Positions 33,733 through 42,127 of a stretch of DNA of 47,124 bases are shown here, piece by piece. Within the stretch, counting starts at the first letter, position 1, and each line of letters opens with the position of its first letter. The notes under the pieces were generated by a model, which did not search any database, was not told where the DNA came from, and saw nothing but the letters and a program-made list of their open reading frames with translations. Position numbers and translations under genes: made by a program. The stretch lies in the NCBI GenBank assembly GCA_036160575.1, contig JAYYDT010000015.1, positions 1-47,124 of the forward strand, written 5' to 3'. This DNA comes from TMED26 sp002694075. GTDB lineage: Bacteria; Pseudomonadota; Alphaproteobacteria; Thalassobaculales; Thalassobaculaceae.

Positions 33733-34401
33733 ATGGATTTTTTGTTGAATGTATCTAGCTTGCTGGATCGCATTGCCCGCTCCATTGGTAAATGGATTGG
33801 TTGGATCATGTTGCCGCTAATCATGGTGATTATGTTCGATGTGCTAACCAGGAAACTCGACGTTACCCGTTTATATTTTTCCGAATTCACAGCTGAGTAC
33901 GGATTTTCGGTGTCAACTATCCTTCAAGATTTGGAATGGCACTTCCACGGCGCACTACTAATGCTCACATTTGGGTTTGGTTACCTTGCTAACGCCCACG
34001 TACGGGTCGATGTGTTTCGCGAACTCTTGAAGCAGGACAATCAAGCCAAATTAGAACTCGCGGGACTTATTATTTGTGCCATTCCTTTCCTAATAATTAT
34101 GATCTCGTTTTCTTTGGACATGGTAGGACTTGCTTGGCGCCAGGGCGAAGGGTCTGAATCAATGACCGGCATTCACTATCGTTGGTTCATCAAGTCCGCG
34201 CTTGTTATCGGCTTTAGCCTGGCTCTCATGGCGGTCATTGCAACCTTATTTCGGCTTGTTGCTTACATCTTCGGGTCTGAAGAAGCAAAAGCCAAAGCAA
34301 AGGATGCGCTTGAGATTTTCGCCGAAGAATCTCGTGAGTTAGAGGCTGCTCGAATGGCTGCTGAAAGCGCTTTGAAAGCGCAAGCGCAGAAAGGACAATA
34401 A
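33733..34401 (+). CDS. dctQ: TRAP transporter small permease subunit DctQ (second system)
   Basis: 222 aa with four hydrophobic helices (about 20-42, 68-90, 105-130, 150-185), the standard DctQ layout, including HGALLMLTFGFGYLANAHVRVDVF with its HVRVD signature (stretch spans two motifs). A charged helical C-terminal tail of about 40 residues (EEAKAKAKDALEIFAEE and onward) is extra. ATG 33733 follows GGGGAG. Its third positions are AT-richer than in neighbouring GC-rich genes. The dctM start lies one base past the stop, so the two are coupled. Confidence 0.92.
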   Translation: MDFLLNVSSLLDRIARSIGKWIGWIMLPLIMVIMFDVLTRKLDVTRLYFSEFTAEYGFSVSTILQDLEWHFHGALLMLTFGFGYLANAHVRVDVFRELLKQDNQAKLELAGLIICAIPFLIIMISFSLDMVGLAWRQGEGSESMTGIHYRWFIKSALVIGFSLALMAVIATLFRLVAYIFGSEEAKAKAKDALEIFAEESRELEAARMAAESALKAQAQKGQ

Positions 34402-34402
34402 C

Positions 34403-36013
34403 ATGCTTGAGCTTTGGGAGGTATTTTACGATCACATGTATGAGTTTATTGGCGCATACATGTTTCTGGCCCTTGCGCTAACTCTTTTTACTGGGCTACC
34501 AGTGGCCTTTGCCCTAGGTGGGATTTCTGTAATATTTGGCGGTTTTGCCATTTATTTCGAGATCTTTGAATTTAACGTCTTTTTCCAAGTTATCCAACGA
34601 ATCTGGGGAGGCGATGGAGCATCTGGCGCTGTTCAAAACCCAATTCTTGTTGCGGTTCCGTGCTTCGTATTCATGGGTACCATGTTAGAAAAGTCGAAGG
34701 TCGCTGAAGATCTTCTTCACATTCTGCAGGTGATGCTGCGGCGCGTTCCCGGCGCCCTTGCCCTCTCGGTCACCGTAATGGGCACAATCATGGCTGCAAC
34801 CACTGGCATCATCGGTGCCTCAGTAGTGATGATGACATTGCTGGCATTACCAGCAATGTTAGCCCGGGGGTATCACCCATCGTTAGCCACCGGCACCATT
34901 GCTGCCTCCGCCACGCTTGGTATCTTAATCCCGCCATCAATCATGTTAGTTTTGATGGCTAACTTGCTGGCAGTATCAGTAGGAAATCTATTTATCGGTG
35001 CTATTTTTCCGGGATTGGTTCTGGCTGGACTGTACTTCGCCTACATAATGATTTCCTGCACTGTCAAGCCGAGCTTGGCACCGCCACTCCCAGCCGACGC
35101 CATTCAGCTTGACCCAACCAAAACGAAGAATGTTGGCCGGTTCTTTGGGATAATGGCTGCAATCGTAGTTCTCGCTTACCTCGGCTCAATGGCGACGGAT
35201 GCGGTAAATTGGCATCTAATAGGTTTCCTAGGTATTTTTCTGTTCTCGATGATATTAGGGCGAGCAGAAGGCAACACGCTGTTGGGCGGCATTTTGAAAG
35301 GTTTCGTGCCACCGATCTTTCTAATTGTGCTGGTCCTTGGGTCGATCTTTGCTGGTTGGGCAACCCCCACCGAAGCTGCGGGCGTGGGCGCATTTGGCTC
35401 AATGGTTTTAGCATGGTTCAATCGGACCCTAACCAAAGAGGTCTTGGAGCAAGTCATCCATCGCACCGCACTGACCACAGCAATGATTTTCTTCATCTTC
35501 GTTGGTGCAACAGCGTTCTCTACCATTTTCCGTAACGTCTATGGTGAAGATCTGATCATCGAGTTTATCGAGTGGTTAGAACTCAGCCCTTGGGCTTTAC
35601 TATTTGTATTGATGGGCGCGATCTTCTTGATGGGTTTTTTCTTCGACTTTCTGGAGATTACCCTGATCATTCTTCCTGTGTTCGCGCCGGTGATCCGCAC
35701 CATGGCGCCGGCCTTTGCAACGCACCTTGGAATCGAAGAGGCAACAAATGCAGCACAGATATTAGCGCTTGAACAGCAAGTGCTTTATTGGTTCGCTATT
35801 CTTGTAGCAACCAATCTTCAAACCTCTTTTTTGACCCCACCGTTTGGGTTCGCGCTATTTTATATGAAAGGCGTTGCACCTTCTTCGGTGAAAATGCAGG
35901 AAATCTACAAGGGGATAATTCCTTTTGTTGCCCTTCAAATAATTGGGTTGAGTATAGTACTTTACTACCCTCAATTGGCACTTTGGCTTCCGGAACAGGT
36001 GTTTGGCCGTTAG
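34403..36013 (+). CDS. dctM: TRAP transporter large permease subunit DctM (second system)
   Basis: 536 aa. Ion-coupled permease with all the usual signatures: VPCFVFMGTMLEKSKVAEDLL, TTGIIGASVVMMTLLALPAM, ATGTIAASATLGILIPPSIM, GWATPTEAAGVGAFG (the standard PTE motif is intact, unlike the first DctM), and QTSFLTPPFGFALFYMKGVAP. A two-helix insertion (about 238-290) makes it longer than 430-aa DctM proteins. It ends normally, with no extra C-terminal domain. The gene is AT-richer than its flanks and is closed by a strong terminator. Confidence 0.94.
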   Translation: MLELWEVFYDHMYEFIGAYMFLALALTLFTGLPVAFALGGISVIFGGFAIYFEIFEFNVFFQVIQRIWGGDGASGAVQNPILVAVPCFVFMGTMLEKSKVAEDLLHILQVMLRRVPGALALSVTVMGTIMAATTGIIGASVVMMTLLALPAMLARGYHPSLATGTIAASATLGILIPPSIMLVLMANLLAVSVGNLFIGAIFPGLVLAGLYFAYIMISCTVKPSLAPPLPADAIQLDPTKTKNVGRFFGIMAAIVVLAYLGSMATDAVNWHLIGFLGIFLFSMILGRAEGNTLLGGILKGFVPPIFLIVLVLGSIFAGWATPTEAAGVGAFGSMVLAWFNRTLTKEVLEQVIHRTALTTAMIFFIFVGATAFSTIFRNVYGEDLIIEFIEWLELSPWALLFVLMGAIFLMGFFFDFLEITLIILPVFAPVIRTMAPAFATHLGIEEATNAAQILALEQQVLYWFAILVATNLQTSFLTPPFGFALFYMKGVAPSSVKMQEIYKGIIPFVALQIIGLSIVLYYPQLALWLPEQVFGR

Positions 36014-36057
36014 CGGGGCGCCGCGGTATTCACGCATCAAACAATTCATGACACACT

Positions 36058-36090
36058 GTAAGGCCGCCGAAAGGCGGCCTTACGTTCTTT
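36058..36090 (+). terminator. Rho-independent terminator of the second TRAP operon
   Basis: GTAAGGCCGCC (36058-36068) pairs perfectly with GGCGGCCTTAC (36073-36083) over a GAAA tetraloop, followed by GTTCTTT. It lies 45 bases after the dctM stop. It separates the AT-richer TRAP genes from the GC-rich catabolic genes that follow. Confidence 0.88.
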
Positions 36091-36153
36091 GACGGACCGC
36101 CTCCGTCCCCTACCCCATCGGACCCGCCACCGGCGCCGCAAAGGAGCTCGACC

Positions 36154-36861
36154 ATGACCGATTCCACCATCACCACCGCCGACCTCGATCTCTTGAGCCA
36201 ATGGGACACACCGACCATCTGCAACGCCATGGAATTGGTGATACCGGAACGCCGCGGCCATGGGTTTTCGGTGATGCCTTTCGTCTGCGCGAAACCAAGC
36301 CTGAAACCGATTGTCGGCTATGCCCGCACCGCGACCATCCGCGCCGCCGCGCCGGCGACCATGGCGCCGGCCGACGCCAAGGCCCACCGCACGGCCTATT
36401 ACGAACATGTCGCCGAGGCCGATGGCCCAACCATCGTGGTATTGGAAGACCTCGACCCGACGCCTGGCGTCGGCGCCTTTTGGGGCGAGGTGAACACCGC
36501 CATTCACAAGGGGTTGGGCTGCCGCGGGGTGGTCACCAATGGCTCGATCCGCGATCTCGACGATTGCGCGCCCGGCTTTCAGCTTTTGGCCGGTAAGGTC
36601 GGCCCGAGCCACGCCCATGTCCACGTGGTCGAGATTGGCCCGCGGGTGACGGTCCATGGCATGACGGTGGAGAACGGCGATATCCTGCACGCCGACCAGC
36701 ATGGCGCGGTGGTTGTGCCGGCGGCGGCGGTCAAGGAATTGCCGGCCGCCATCGATCTCATCGCCCGCCGCGAAGCGGTGATCCTGGCCGCCGCCCGCGA
36801 CCCTGGCTTCAACATCGAAGTGTTGAAAAAGGCGATGGCCGATTCCGCTGAAATCCACTGA
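36154..36861 (+). CDS. RraA / HMG-aldolase family protein
   Basis: 235 aa. The RraA-like fold includes HMG (4-hydroxy-4-methyl-2-oxoglutarate) aldolase, oxaloacetate decarboxylase and RNase E inhibitors. The metal/substrate signature is GCRGVVTNGSIRDLDD, where class II HMG aldolases have GxVxDGxxRD. TPTICNAMELV at the N-terminus is also typical. Asn replaces the usual first Asp of the DG pair. With an HpaI aldolase and two dehydrogenases next to it, an aldolase or decarboxylase role is more likely than RNase E control. AAAGGAG precedes ATG 36154. It is the first gene of a four-gene operon. Confidence 0.88.
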   Translation: MTDSTITTADLDLLSQWDTPTICNAMELVIPERRGHGFSVMPFVCAKPSLKPIVGYARTATIRAAAPATMAPADAKAHRTAYYEHVAEADGPTIVVLEDLDPTPGVGAFWGEVNTAIHKGLGCRGVVTNGSIRDLDDCAPGFQLLAGKVGPSHAHVHVVEIGPRVTVHGMTVENGDILHADQHGAVVVPAAAVKELPAAIDLIARREAVILAAARDPGFNIEVLKKAMADSAEIH

Positions 36862-36872
36862 CGGAGCCTCCG

Positions 36873-37847
36873 ATGACCAAAACCGTTCTTCTCGCTCAAC
36901 CGATTCACAAGGCCGGCAGCCAAATCCTGCATGACCGCGACGACGTCGAGGTCATCCAGCTTGACGGCACCGATCCGGCGGCTCTCAGCGCGGCCCTGGC
37001 GCGCGCCCATGGCGTAGTGCTGCGGACCACGCCGTTGCCGGCGGCGGCGATTGCCGAGGCCCCCAATTTGGAAGTCGTCGCCCGCCATGGCGTTGGTTAT
37101 GACGCGGTCGATGTCGACGCCCTGACGGCGCGCGGTATTCCGCTAACCATCGCGATTGACGGCAATAAGGTCTCGGTCGCCGAATTGGCGATGACCTTCA
37201 TGCTGGCCCTGGCCAAGAACCTCGACGCTTTCCATCACGCCACGCGCGCCGGGGGCTTCACCGAGGTCCGCGCCACCCACGGCCTCTTCGACATCGCTGG
37301 AAAAACCCTGTTAATCGCCGGGTTCGGCCGGATCGGCCGAGAAGTGGCGCCGCGCGCCCGCGCCTTTGGCATGAACGTGGTGATTTACGACCCCTATGTC
37401 GGTGACAATGAGATCGGCGCCGCCGGCTACACCGCCGTCAACAGCCTCGCCGAGGGCTTGGCCCAGGCCGATATCGTCACCCTGCATTGCCCCAAGAACG
37501 CGGAAACCGTCGACATGCTCGACGCCGCCGCGTTGGCCAGCATGAAGCCTGGCAGCTTGGTGATCAATTGCGCGCGCGGTGGCCTGGTCAACGAACAAGC
37601 CTTGTTCGAGGCGATCAACGACGGGCATATCGCCGGCGCCGGCTTGGACGTCTTCGTCGACGAGCCGACACCGGCCGACAACCCCTTGTTTTCGCTCGAC
37701 CAAGTCCTCGTCAGCCCGCATGTCGGCGGCTTTTCAGAAGAAGCGAGGCAGCGCTCGTCCTATCGTAGCGCGCGCAATATCCTCGACCTTTTCGACGGTA
37801 AACTGAACCCCGCCGTCGTGGTTAACCCCGAAGTCCTAAAATCATAA
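36873..37847 (+). CDS. D-isomer-specific 2-hydroxyacid dehydrogenase (PGDH-like)
   Basis: 324 aa. NAD(P)-dependent dehydrogenase with the Rossmann motif GFGRIGREV (about 149-157) and the complete catalytic set: R235 (NCARGGLVNE), E264 (DVFVDEP) and H283 (SPHVGG). It interconverts a 2-hydroxyacid and its 2-oxoacid. The sequence is phosphoglycerate-dehydrogenase-like without the ACT domain, and the S-sulfolactate dehydrogenase SlcC belongs to the same family. It begins 11 bases after the RraA-family stop, with CGGAGCC before ATG 36873. The operon also has an Ldh2-family dehydrogenase. Confidence 0.94.
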   Translation: MTKTVLLAQPIHKAGSQILHDRDDVEVIQLDGTDPAALSAALARAHGVVLRTTPLPAAAIAEAPNLEVVARHGVGYDAVDVDALTARGIPLTIAIDGNKVSVAELAMTFMLALAKNLDAFHHATRAGGFTEVRATHGLFDIAGKTLLIAGFGRIGREVAPRARAFGMNVVIYDPYVGDNEIGAAGYTAVNSLAEGLAQADIVTLHCPKNAETVDMLDAAALASMKPGSLVINCARGGLVNEQALFEAINDGHIAGAGLDVFVDEPTPADNPLFSLDQVLVSPHVGGFSEEARQRSSYRSARNILDLFDGKLNPAVVVNPEVLKS

Positions 37848-37870
37848 AAGGACCGAAACAGGAGGCTTCT

Positions 37871-38626
37871 ATGCAACACAAACTGCGCGATACCTGGGCC
37901 AAAGGCGCGGGCGCGGTCAACGCCTGGCTGGCCATCCCCAGTCCAGTGACGGCGGAAATCGCCGCCATGCAAGATTTCGACAGCGTCACCGTCGACCTGC
38001 AACATGGACTCAACGATTACCAAATCGCGCTCTCCATGCTGCAAGCCATCTCGACCAGCGACAAGACCGCGCTGGTGCGGGTGCCGTGGAATGAACCCGG
38101 CATTATCATGAAACTGCTCGACGCCGGCGCGCTCGGTGTGATTTGCCCAATGATCAACACTCGCGCGGACGCCGAGGCCTTTGTCGGCGCCTGCCGCTAC
38201 ACCCCCGAGGGTTACCGCTCGGCGGGTCCGACGCGGGCGATGCTGGTGCATGGCGCCGATTACATCGCCAAAGCCAATGACGCGGTGGTCACCCTGGCCA
38301 TGATCGAGACCAAGGAAGCGCTCGACAATGTCGCCGAGATCGTCGCCACGCCGGGTCTGACCGGCATTTATGTTGGCCCCTCCGACCTGTCGCTGTCGCT
38401 GGGTTATGGCCCCGGCATGGACCATACCCGCCCCGAAATGGTCGACGCCATCATGGCTATCCGCGATGCCTGCAAAGCGGCCGGCGTCAAAGTCGGCATC
38501 CATTGCGGCACCACCGCCTACGCGCGCGACATGATCGCCGAGGGCTTCGACCTGACGACCATCAGTTCGGATCTTCGGGCCTACGCCGCGGCGATGGGCC
38601 AGATCACCACCGACATGCGCGCCTGA
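37871..38626 (+). CDS. HpcH/HpaI-family class II aldolase
   Basis: 251 aa. Cleaves 4-hydroxy-2-oxoacids to pyruvate (or oxaloacetate) plus an aldehyde with a divalent metal. Residues at the HpaI catalytic positions are present: H45 (VDLQHG) and R70 (LVRVPWN) exactly, the metal Glu in AMIETKEAL, and the metal Asp in VGPSDLSLSLG. CAGGAGG precedes ATG 37871. The gene lies 23 bp after the hydroxyacid dehydrogenase and 12 bp before the Ldh2-type gene. Confidence 0.95.
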   Translation: MQHKLRDTWAKGAGAVNAWLAIPSPVTAEIAAMQDFDSVTVDLQHGLNDYQIALSMLQAISTSDKTALVRVPWNEPGIIMKLLDAGALGVICPMINTRADAEAFVGACRYTPEGYRSAGPTRAMLVHGADYIAKANDAVVTLAMIETKEALDNVAEIVATPGLTGIYVGPSDLSLSLGYGPGMDHTRPEMVDAIMAIRDACKAAGVKVGIHCGTTAYARDMIAEGFDLTTISSDLRAYAAAMGQITTDMRA

Positions 38627-38638
38627 GAGGAACCGAAC

Positions 38639-39772
38639 ATGAGCTACGCGCAAGACGACCAAGGAAATTACCTGATCCCGGTGCCCGGCATGATCCACCT
38701 GGCGCGGGAAATTTTCAGCCGCGCCGGCTGCGACGACGCCGAAGCGGCGACCATCGCCACGCGCCTCACCGGCGCCAACCAACGCGGCCATGACAGCCAT
38801 GGCGTGATCCGCATTCCCCGCTACGTGGTGTGGATCGATGAGGGAAGGCAGGTCCCCAATCAAACCGTCGATATTATCCAGGACAGCGGTTCGATCGTTA
38901 TCCTCGACGGCAAGTTCGGTTTCGGCCAAAGCCTGGGCGAGCAGGCCGTCGACATCGGCATCGCCCGCGCCAAAGAACATGGCGTCGCTATCACCGGCCT
39001 GCGCCACGCCGGCCATCTCGGGCGCATCGGCGACTGGTCGGAACGCGCGGCGGCCGAGAACATCGTCTCGATCCATATGGTCAATGTGCGCGGCAGTTTG
39101 ATCGTCGCCCCTTTCGGCGGCATTTCCAAACGCATGAGCACCTCGCCGATCTCGGCCGGCATCCCGGTCACCGGTCAGGAACCGATCATCCTCGACATGG
39201 CCACCTCGACGGTCGCCGAGGGCAAGGCCCTGGTGGCGCTGAAGGGCGGCAAGCCATTGCCCGGCGACGCCATCATCGACGGCGACGGCCAATTGACCGC
39301 CGATCCGGTGCCTTTGTACGGTGAAAGCGCAACGTCGATAAATCCGGTCGCCGGCGGCGGCGAGGGCGCGCTGACCACCTTTGGCGCGCATAAGGGATCG
39401 GGCCTGAACTTCCTAATGGAAATGATGGCCGGCGCGTTAACCGGCTCCGGTTGCGCCGGGGGTGTTGGCGAGACGGAGAAACGCCGCTTCTGCAACGGCA
39501 TGTTCTCGATCTTTCTCGACCTCAAGGTCTTCCATTCCGACGACGGCTTCGCCGAAGAGGTCAAAAGCTATGTCGCCTTTTTGAAGGAGGCCGTCCCGGC
39601 CACCCCCGGCGGCAGCGTGCTGGTGCCCGGCGAAAAGGAGCGCATGGTCAAAGCCGAGCGCGACGCCAAAGGCCTGCCAATCGCGCCGGATGCCTGGAAC
39701 GACATCTGCACGACCGCGCGCAACCTGGCGCTCAGCGACAACGACATCCAAAATTTGGTGTTCAAAAACTAA
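38639..39772 (+). CDS. Ldh2/YlbC-family (malate/L-lactate/sulfolactate-type) oxidoreductase
   Basis: 377 aa. NAD(P)-dependent oxidoreductase of the Ldh_2 family (malate, ureidoglycolate, delta1-piperideine-2-carboxylate, ComC R-sulfolactate dehydrogenases). Catalytic residues: His in NQRGHDSHGVIRIPRY and the active-site stretch GLRHAGHLGRIGDWSE. The cofactor region is HKGSGLNFLMEMMAGALTGSG. It is unrelated in fold to the hydroxyacid dehydrogenase two genes upstream but could act on the opposite stereoisomer of the same hydroxyacid. GAGAGGA precedes ATG 38639. It is the last gene of the operon and a terminator follows at 39781. Confidence 0.93.
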   Translation: MSYAQDDQGNYLIPVPGMIHLAREIFSRAGCDDAEAATIATRLTGANQRGHDSHGVIRIPRYVVWIDEGRQVPNQTVDIIQDSGSIVILDGKFGFGQSLGEQAVDIGIARAKEHGVAITGLRHAGHLGRIGDWSERAAAENIVSIHMVNVRGSLIVAPFGGISKRMSTSPISAGIPVTGQEPIILDMATSTVAEGKALVALKGGKPLPGDAIIDGDGQLTADPVPLYGESATSINPVAGGGEGALTTFGAHKGSGLNFLMEMMAGALTGSGCAGGVGETEKRRFCNGMFSIFLDLKVFHSDDGFAEEVKSYVAFLKEAVPATPGGSVLVPGEKERMVKAERDAKGLPIAPDAWNDICTTARNLALSDNDIQNLVFKN

Positions 39773-39780
39773 GTCGAAGC

Positions 39781-39822
39781 GGGGTCGCCACCGACCTTTC
39801 GGTCGGCCCTGGCGACCCCTTT
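39781..39822 (+). terminator. Terminator after the four-gene catabolic operon
   Basis: Outer stem GGGGTCGCCA (39781-39790) with TGGCGACCCC (39810-39819), inner stem CCGACC/GGTCGG (39791-39796, 39801-39806), then TTT. It lies 9 bases after the Ldh2-type stop. Confidence 0.8.
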
Positions 39823-39825
39823 CGG

Positions 39826-39844
39826 TGATCGAAATTTTCGATCA
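39826..39844. promoter_or_regulatory. 19-bp perfect inverted repeat upstream of the MFS gene
   Basis: TGATCGAAA-T-TTTCGATCA: 9-bp arms around one base, immediately after the terminator and 80 bp before the MFS start. It has no T-run, so it resembles an operator for a dimeric regulator. Confidence 0.45.
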
Positions 39845-39924
39845 AATCAGCAAATAAAATTCGCTTTTCAAAGACCGCCGGCACCATCACATTCCGCGCG
39901 CAAATTCGTGGGAAATGGGCCGTC

Positions 39925-41256
39925 ATGACAGACACAACACTTTCATCTTCGGCCATGACGGCCACCCCTTCGGCGCCGCTGGCGGCGGCCGGGCCGACCT
40001 TGCGGGCGACCCTGGCGATGGTGTGGGCGCTGTTGTTTGGCATGGGCGCGGCGATGATCGCCAATGGCGTGCAAGGGCCGCTGTTCGGCCTCCGCGCCGG
40101 GCTGGAGGATTTTTCGACCACCCTTACCGGTTTGATCATGGCCGGCTATTTCGCCGGCTTCGCCGCCGGCTCGCTGATCGTGCCGACCTTGGTCGCCCGG
40201 GTCGGCCATATCCGCGTCTTCGCCGCCCTCGCCTCGCTGGTCTCGATCGCCGCCATTTTACCGCCGGTGATCGTCAATCCCTGGGCTTGGTGCCTGCTGC
40301 GCTTTCTGATTGGACTGGGCTACGCCGGCCTCTACATCGTCGCCGAAAGCTGGCTCAACGACGCCACCCCCAACGCCCACCGTGGCCGCTTATTGTCGGT
40401 CTATATGATCGTCTCGCTGGGCTGTATGGCCGGCGGGCCGCTGTTGCTCTACCTCGCCGACCCCGGCGGGTTCGAGTTATTCATTCTGGCCTCGGTGCTG
40501 GTCTCGGCGGCCTTAATCCCGGTGCTGCTGACGGTTCGCCCGGCGCCGCGGGTCGAAGCGCCGAGCAAGATGTCCCTGCTGGCGCTTTACCGCAGCTCGC
40601 CTCTCGGCGTGATCGGCGGCATCGGCAATGGCCTGGTTAACGGCACTTTCATCGGCTTGACCGTGGTGCTGGCCCAGCGGCTGGGCTATTCGGCCGCCGA
40701 TTCAGCGCTGTTCTTGACGGTCGCGGTGATCGGCGCCGGCACCCTACAATGGCCGCTCGGCTATTTGTCCGATCGTTTCGACCGCCGCACGGTCTTAGCG
40801 GTGGTGATTTTACTGGCCGCCACCGTGGCCTTCGCCGGCACCTACACGGACCTCACCGACAAAAGCACCGGCCTGGCCCTGATGTTTATTTACGGCGGCG
40901 TCACCATCCCCCTGTATTCGCTGATTTTGGCGCATCTCAACGACCATTTGCGCCAGGACCAGATGGTCGCGGCGGCCAGCGGCTATGTCTTTTTGATCGG
41001 CGCCTCGGCGACCGTTGGCCCGATTGTCGCCAGTTGGCTGATGGACCACTTTGGCGACGGCAGTTTTTTCGCCTTCCAAGGGGTGGTCTGGCTGGCCACC
41101 GGCGGTTTCGCCGTCTGGCGGATGACGCAACGCCCGGCGGTCGCCCTGGCCGATCAAACCTCGCCGATCTATGTCGCGCGAATGTCGACGGTGGCCGCCG
41201 CCTCGGCCATGGAAATCGCCCAGGAAAACGATGACGAGACGGTCGAAGCGGCCTAA
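39925..41256 (+). CDS. MFS transporter, UMF2/YcaD-like
   Basis: 443 aa with about 12 membrane helices. The central LRFLIGLGYAGLYIVAESWLND motif followed by ATPNAHRGRLLSVYMIV is characteristic of the YcaD/UMF2 group. The N-terminal stretch GMGAAMIANGVQGPLFGLRA also fits. A soluble C-terminal tail of about 30 residues is acidic. The substrate is unknown. It stands alone between the catabolic operon's terminator and a bidirectional terminator shared with rpmF. The start at ATG 39925 is the first Met, and a second at 39955 is possible. Confidence 0.9.
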   Translation: MTDTTLSSSAMTATPSAPLAAAGPTLRATLAMVWALLFGMGAAMIANGVQGPLFGLRAGLEDFSTTLTGLIMAGYFAGFAAGSLIVPTLVARVGHIRVFAALASLVSIAAILPPVIVNPWAWCLLRFLIGLGYAGLYIVAESWLNDATPNAHRGRLLSVYMIVSLGCMAGGPLLLYLADPGGFELFILASVLVSAALIPVLLTVRPAPRVEAPSKMSLLALYRSSPLGVIGGIGNGLVNGTFIGLTVVLAQRLGYSAADSALFLTVAVIGAGTLQWPLGYLSDRFDRRTVLAVVILLAATVAFAGTYTDLTDKSTGLALMFIYGGVTIPLYSLILAHLNDHLRQDQMVAAASGYVFLIGASATVGPIVASWLMDHFGDGSFFAFQGVVWLATGGFAVWRMTQRPAVALADQTSPIYVARMSTVAAASAMEIAQENDDETVEAA

Positions 41257-41278
41257 GCCCCACCTGAAAAGCGGACAA

Positions 41279-41305
41279 TAAAAAAGGCCCCGAACGGGGC
41301 CTTTT
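41279..41305. terminator. Bidirectional terminator between MFS and rpmF
   Basis: AAAAGGCCCCG (41282-41292) pairs with CGGGGCCTTTT (41295-41305) across an AA loop. The minus-strand reading is followed by TTTTTTATTG, serving rpmF. The plus-strand reading ends in TTTT, serving the MFS gene. Confidence 0.88.
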
Positions 41306-41325
41306 GGATTTGGTTACCGCGCGTT

Positions 41326-41511
41326 CTAAAGCCGCTCTTTGACTTTCAGCACTTGCCGACCTTTATACATACCGGTCTTCAGGTCGATATGATGGGGACG
41401 ATGCAATTCGCCGGTATCCGGATTTTCCACATAGGCATCGGCCTTGGCCCGGTCATGGGCCCGGCGCATGCCGCGCTTGGACGGGGTGGTTTTCCGCTTG
41501 GGAACGGCCAT
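41326..41511 (-). CDS. rpmF: 50S ribosomal protein L32
   Basis: 61 aa. MAVPKRKTTPSKRGMRRAHD is the standard L32 N-terminus. The protein has no Cys, so it is the zinc-independent form usual in alphaproteobacteria. ATG 41511 follows GGAAGGAATAAGACC. Transcribed alone on the minus strand, ending at the shared terminator. Confidence 0.97.
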   Translation of the reverse strand: MAVPKRKTTPSKRGMRRAHDRAKADAYVENPDTGELHRPHHIDLKTGMYKGRQVLKVKERL

Positions 41512-41616
41512 GGTCTTATTCCTTCCAGTCGGCGGCGCGAAAGCCGCGCTGCACCGGTAAACAACTCTGAGCCCGGGTTTTAGGCGACGCCCGGGTTAAT
41601 TGCAACCGAATTCAGC

Positions 41617-42117
41617 CTAGCTTTCGACGGCCGGCTCGCCGGCGCCCTCAGGCTCGAAGCTATAGCGAAAATCGCAATGGCTGGCGCCGCCCATCAGGGT
41701 TTGGCCGCGCGCGAATTTGATGCGCGGATCGAAACCCTGACAGAAGGTGCCGTCACGGTTGCAGGACAAGAGATGGCCGATTTCGCCGACGCCCATGTCC
41801 TTGTACATCTCGGCGTAGCGGCAGCGTGTGACATTGAACGAAAACGCCTTTTCGTCGCGTTCCAGGTAGTCGACCTCGAGCGCGCCGCCCTTCAGCCAAT
41901 GCTTGAAGATTTCTTGAAACTTCATGAGATCGGTTTGACCGTCGAACTCGGCGGCGAATTCCCGGCCGGCGGCGACCGCCGCCTTGACGATGGCGTCGCC
42001 AAGGATTTGCTGCGCCGTTTCGGTGCCCAGACGCGCCTTCATTTCATCGTAGATCGGCTTGATCACCGCCGCCTCGATGCGGCGCTGCTCGAGAATGCTA
42101 AGGCGTTCCTCGGCCAT
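41617..42117 (-). CDS. L-2-amino-thiazoline-4-carboxylic acid hydrolase (ATCH) family protein
   Basis: 166 aa. The C-terminal half matches the ATC-hydrolase family (HLLSCNRDGTFCQGFDP and FARGQTLMGGASHCDFRY), with conserved Cys and His residues in both motifs. The founding enzyme opens the thiazoline ring on the way to cysteine. Most family members are uncharacterised, so the reaction here is unknown. ATG 42117 follows AAGGAGCC. The open frame upstream to 42216 overlaps the alpha/beta hydrolase gene. It starts 10 bases after that gene's stop, so the two form an operon. Confidence 0.85.
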   Translation of the reverse strand: MAEERLSILEQRRIEAAVIKPIYDEMKARLGTETAQQILGDAIVKAAVAAGREFAAEFDGQTDLMKFQEIFKHWLKGGALEVDYLERDEKAFSFNVTRCRYAEMYKDMGVGEIGHLLSCNRDGTFCQGFDPRIKFARGQTLMGGASHCDFRYSFEPEGAGEPAVES

Positions 42118-42127
42118 CGCTGGCTCC

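Noticed and set aside
36154..36861. RraA-family gene as an RNase E inhibitor
   Set aside because: Operon with an aldolase and two dehydrogenases, and an HMG-aldolase-like signature, favours a metabolic role.
37760..39391. A 543-codon minus-strand open frame opposite the aldolase and Ldh2 genes
   Set aside because: The translation is rich in Arg, Gly, Asp and His with no motif, and it lies exactly antisense to two clear enzymes with full catalytic residues. Long antisense frames are expected in DNA this GC-rich.
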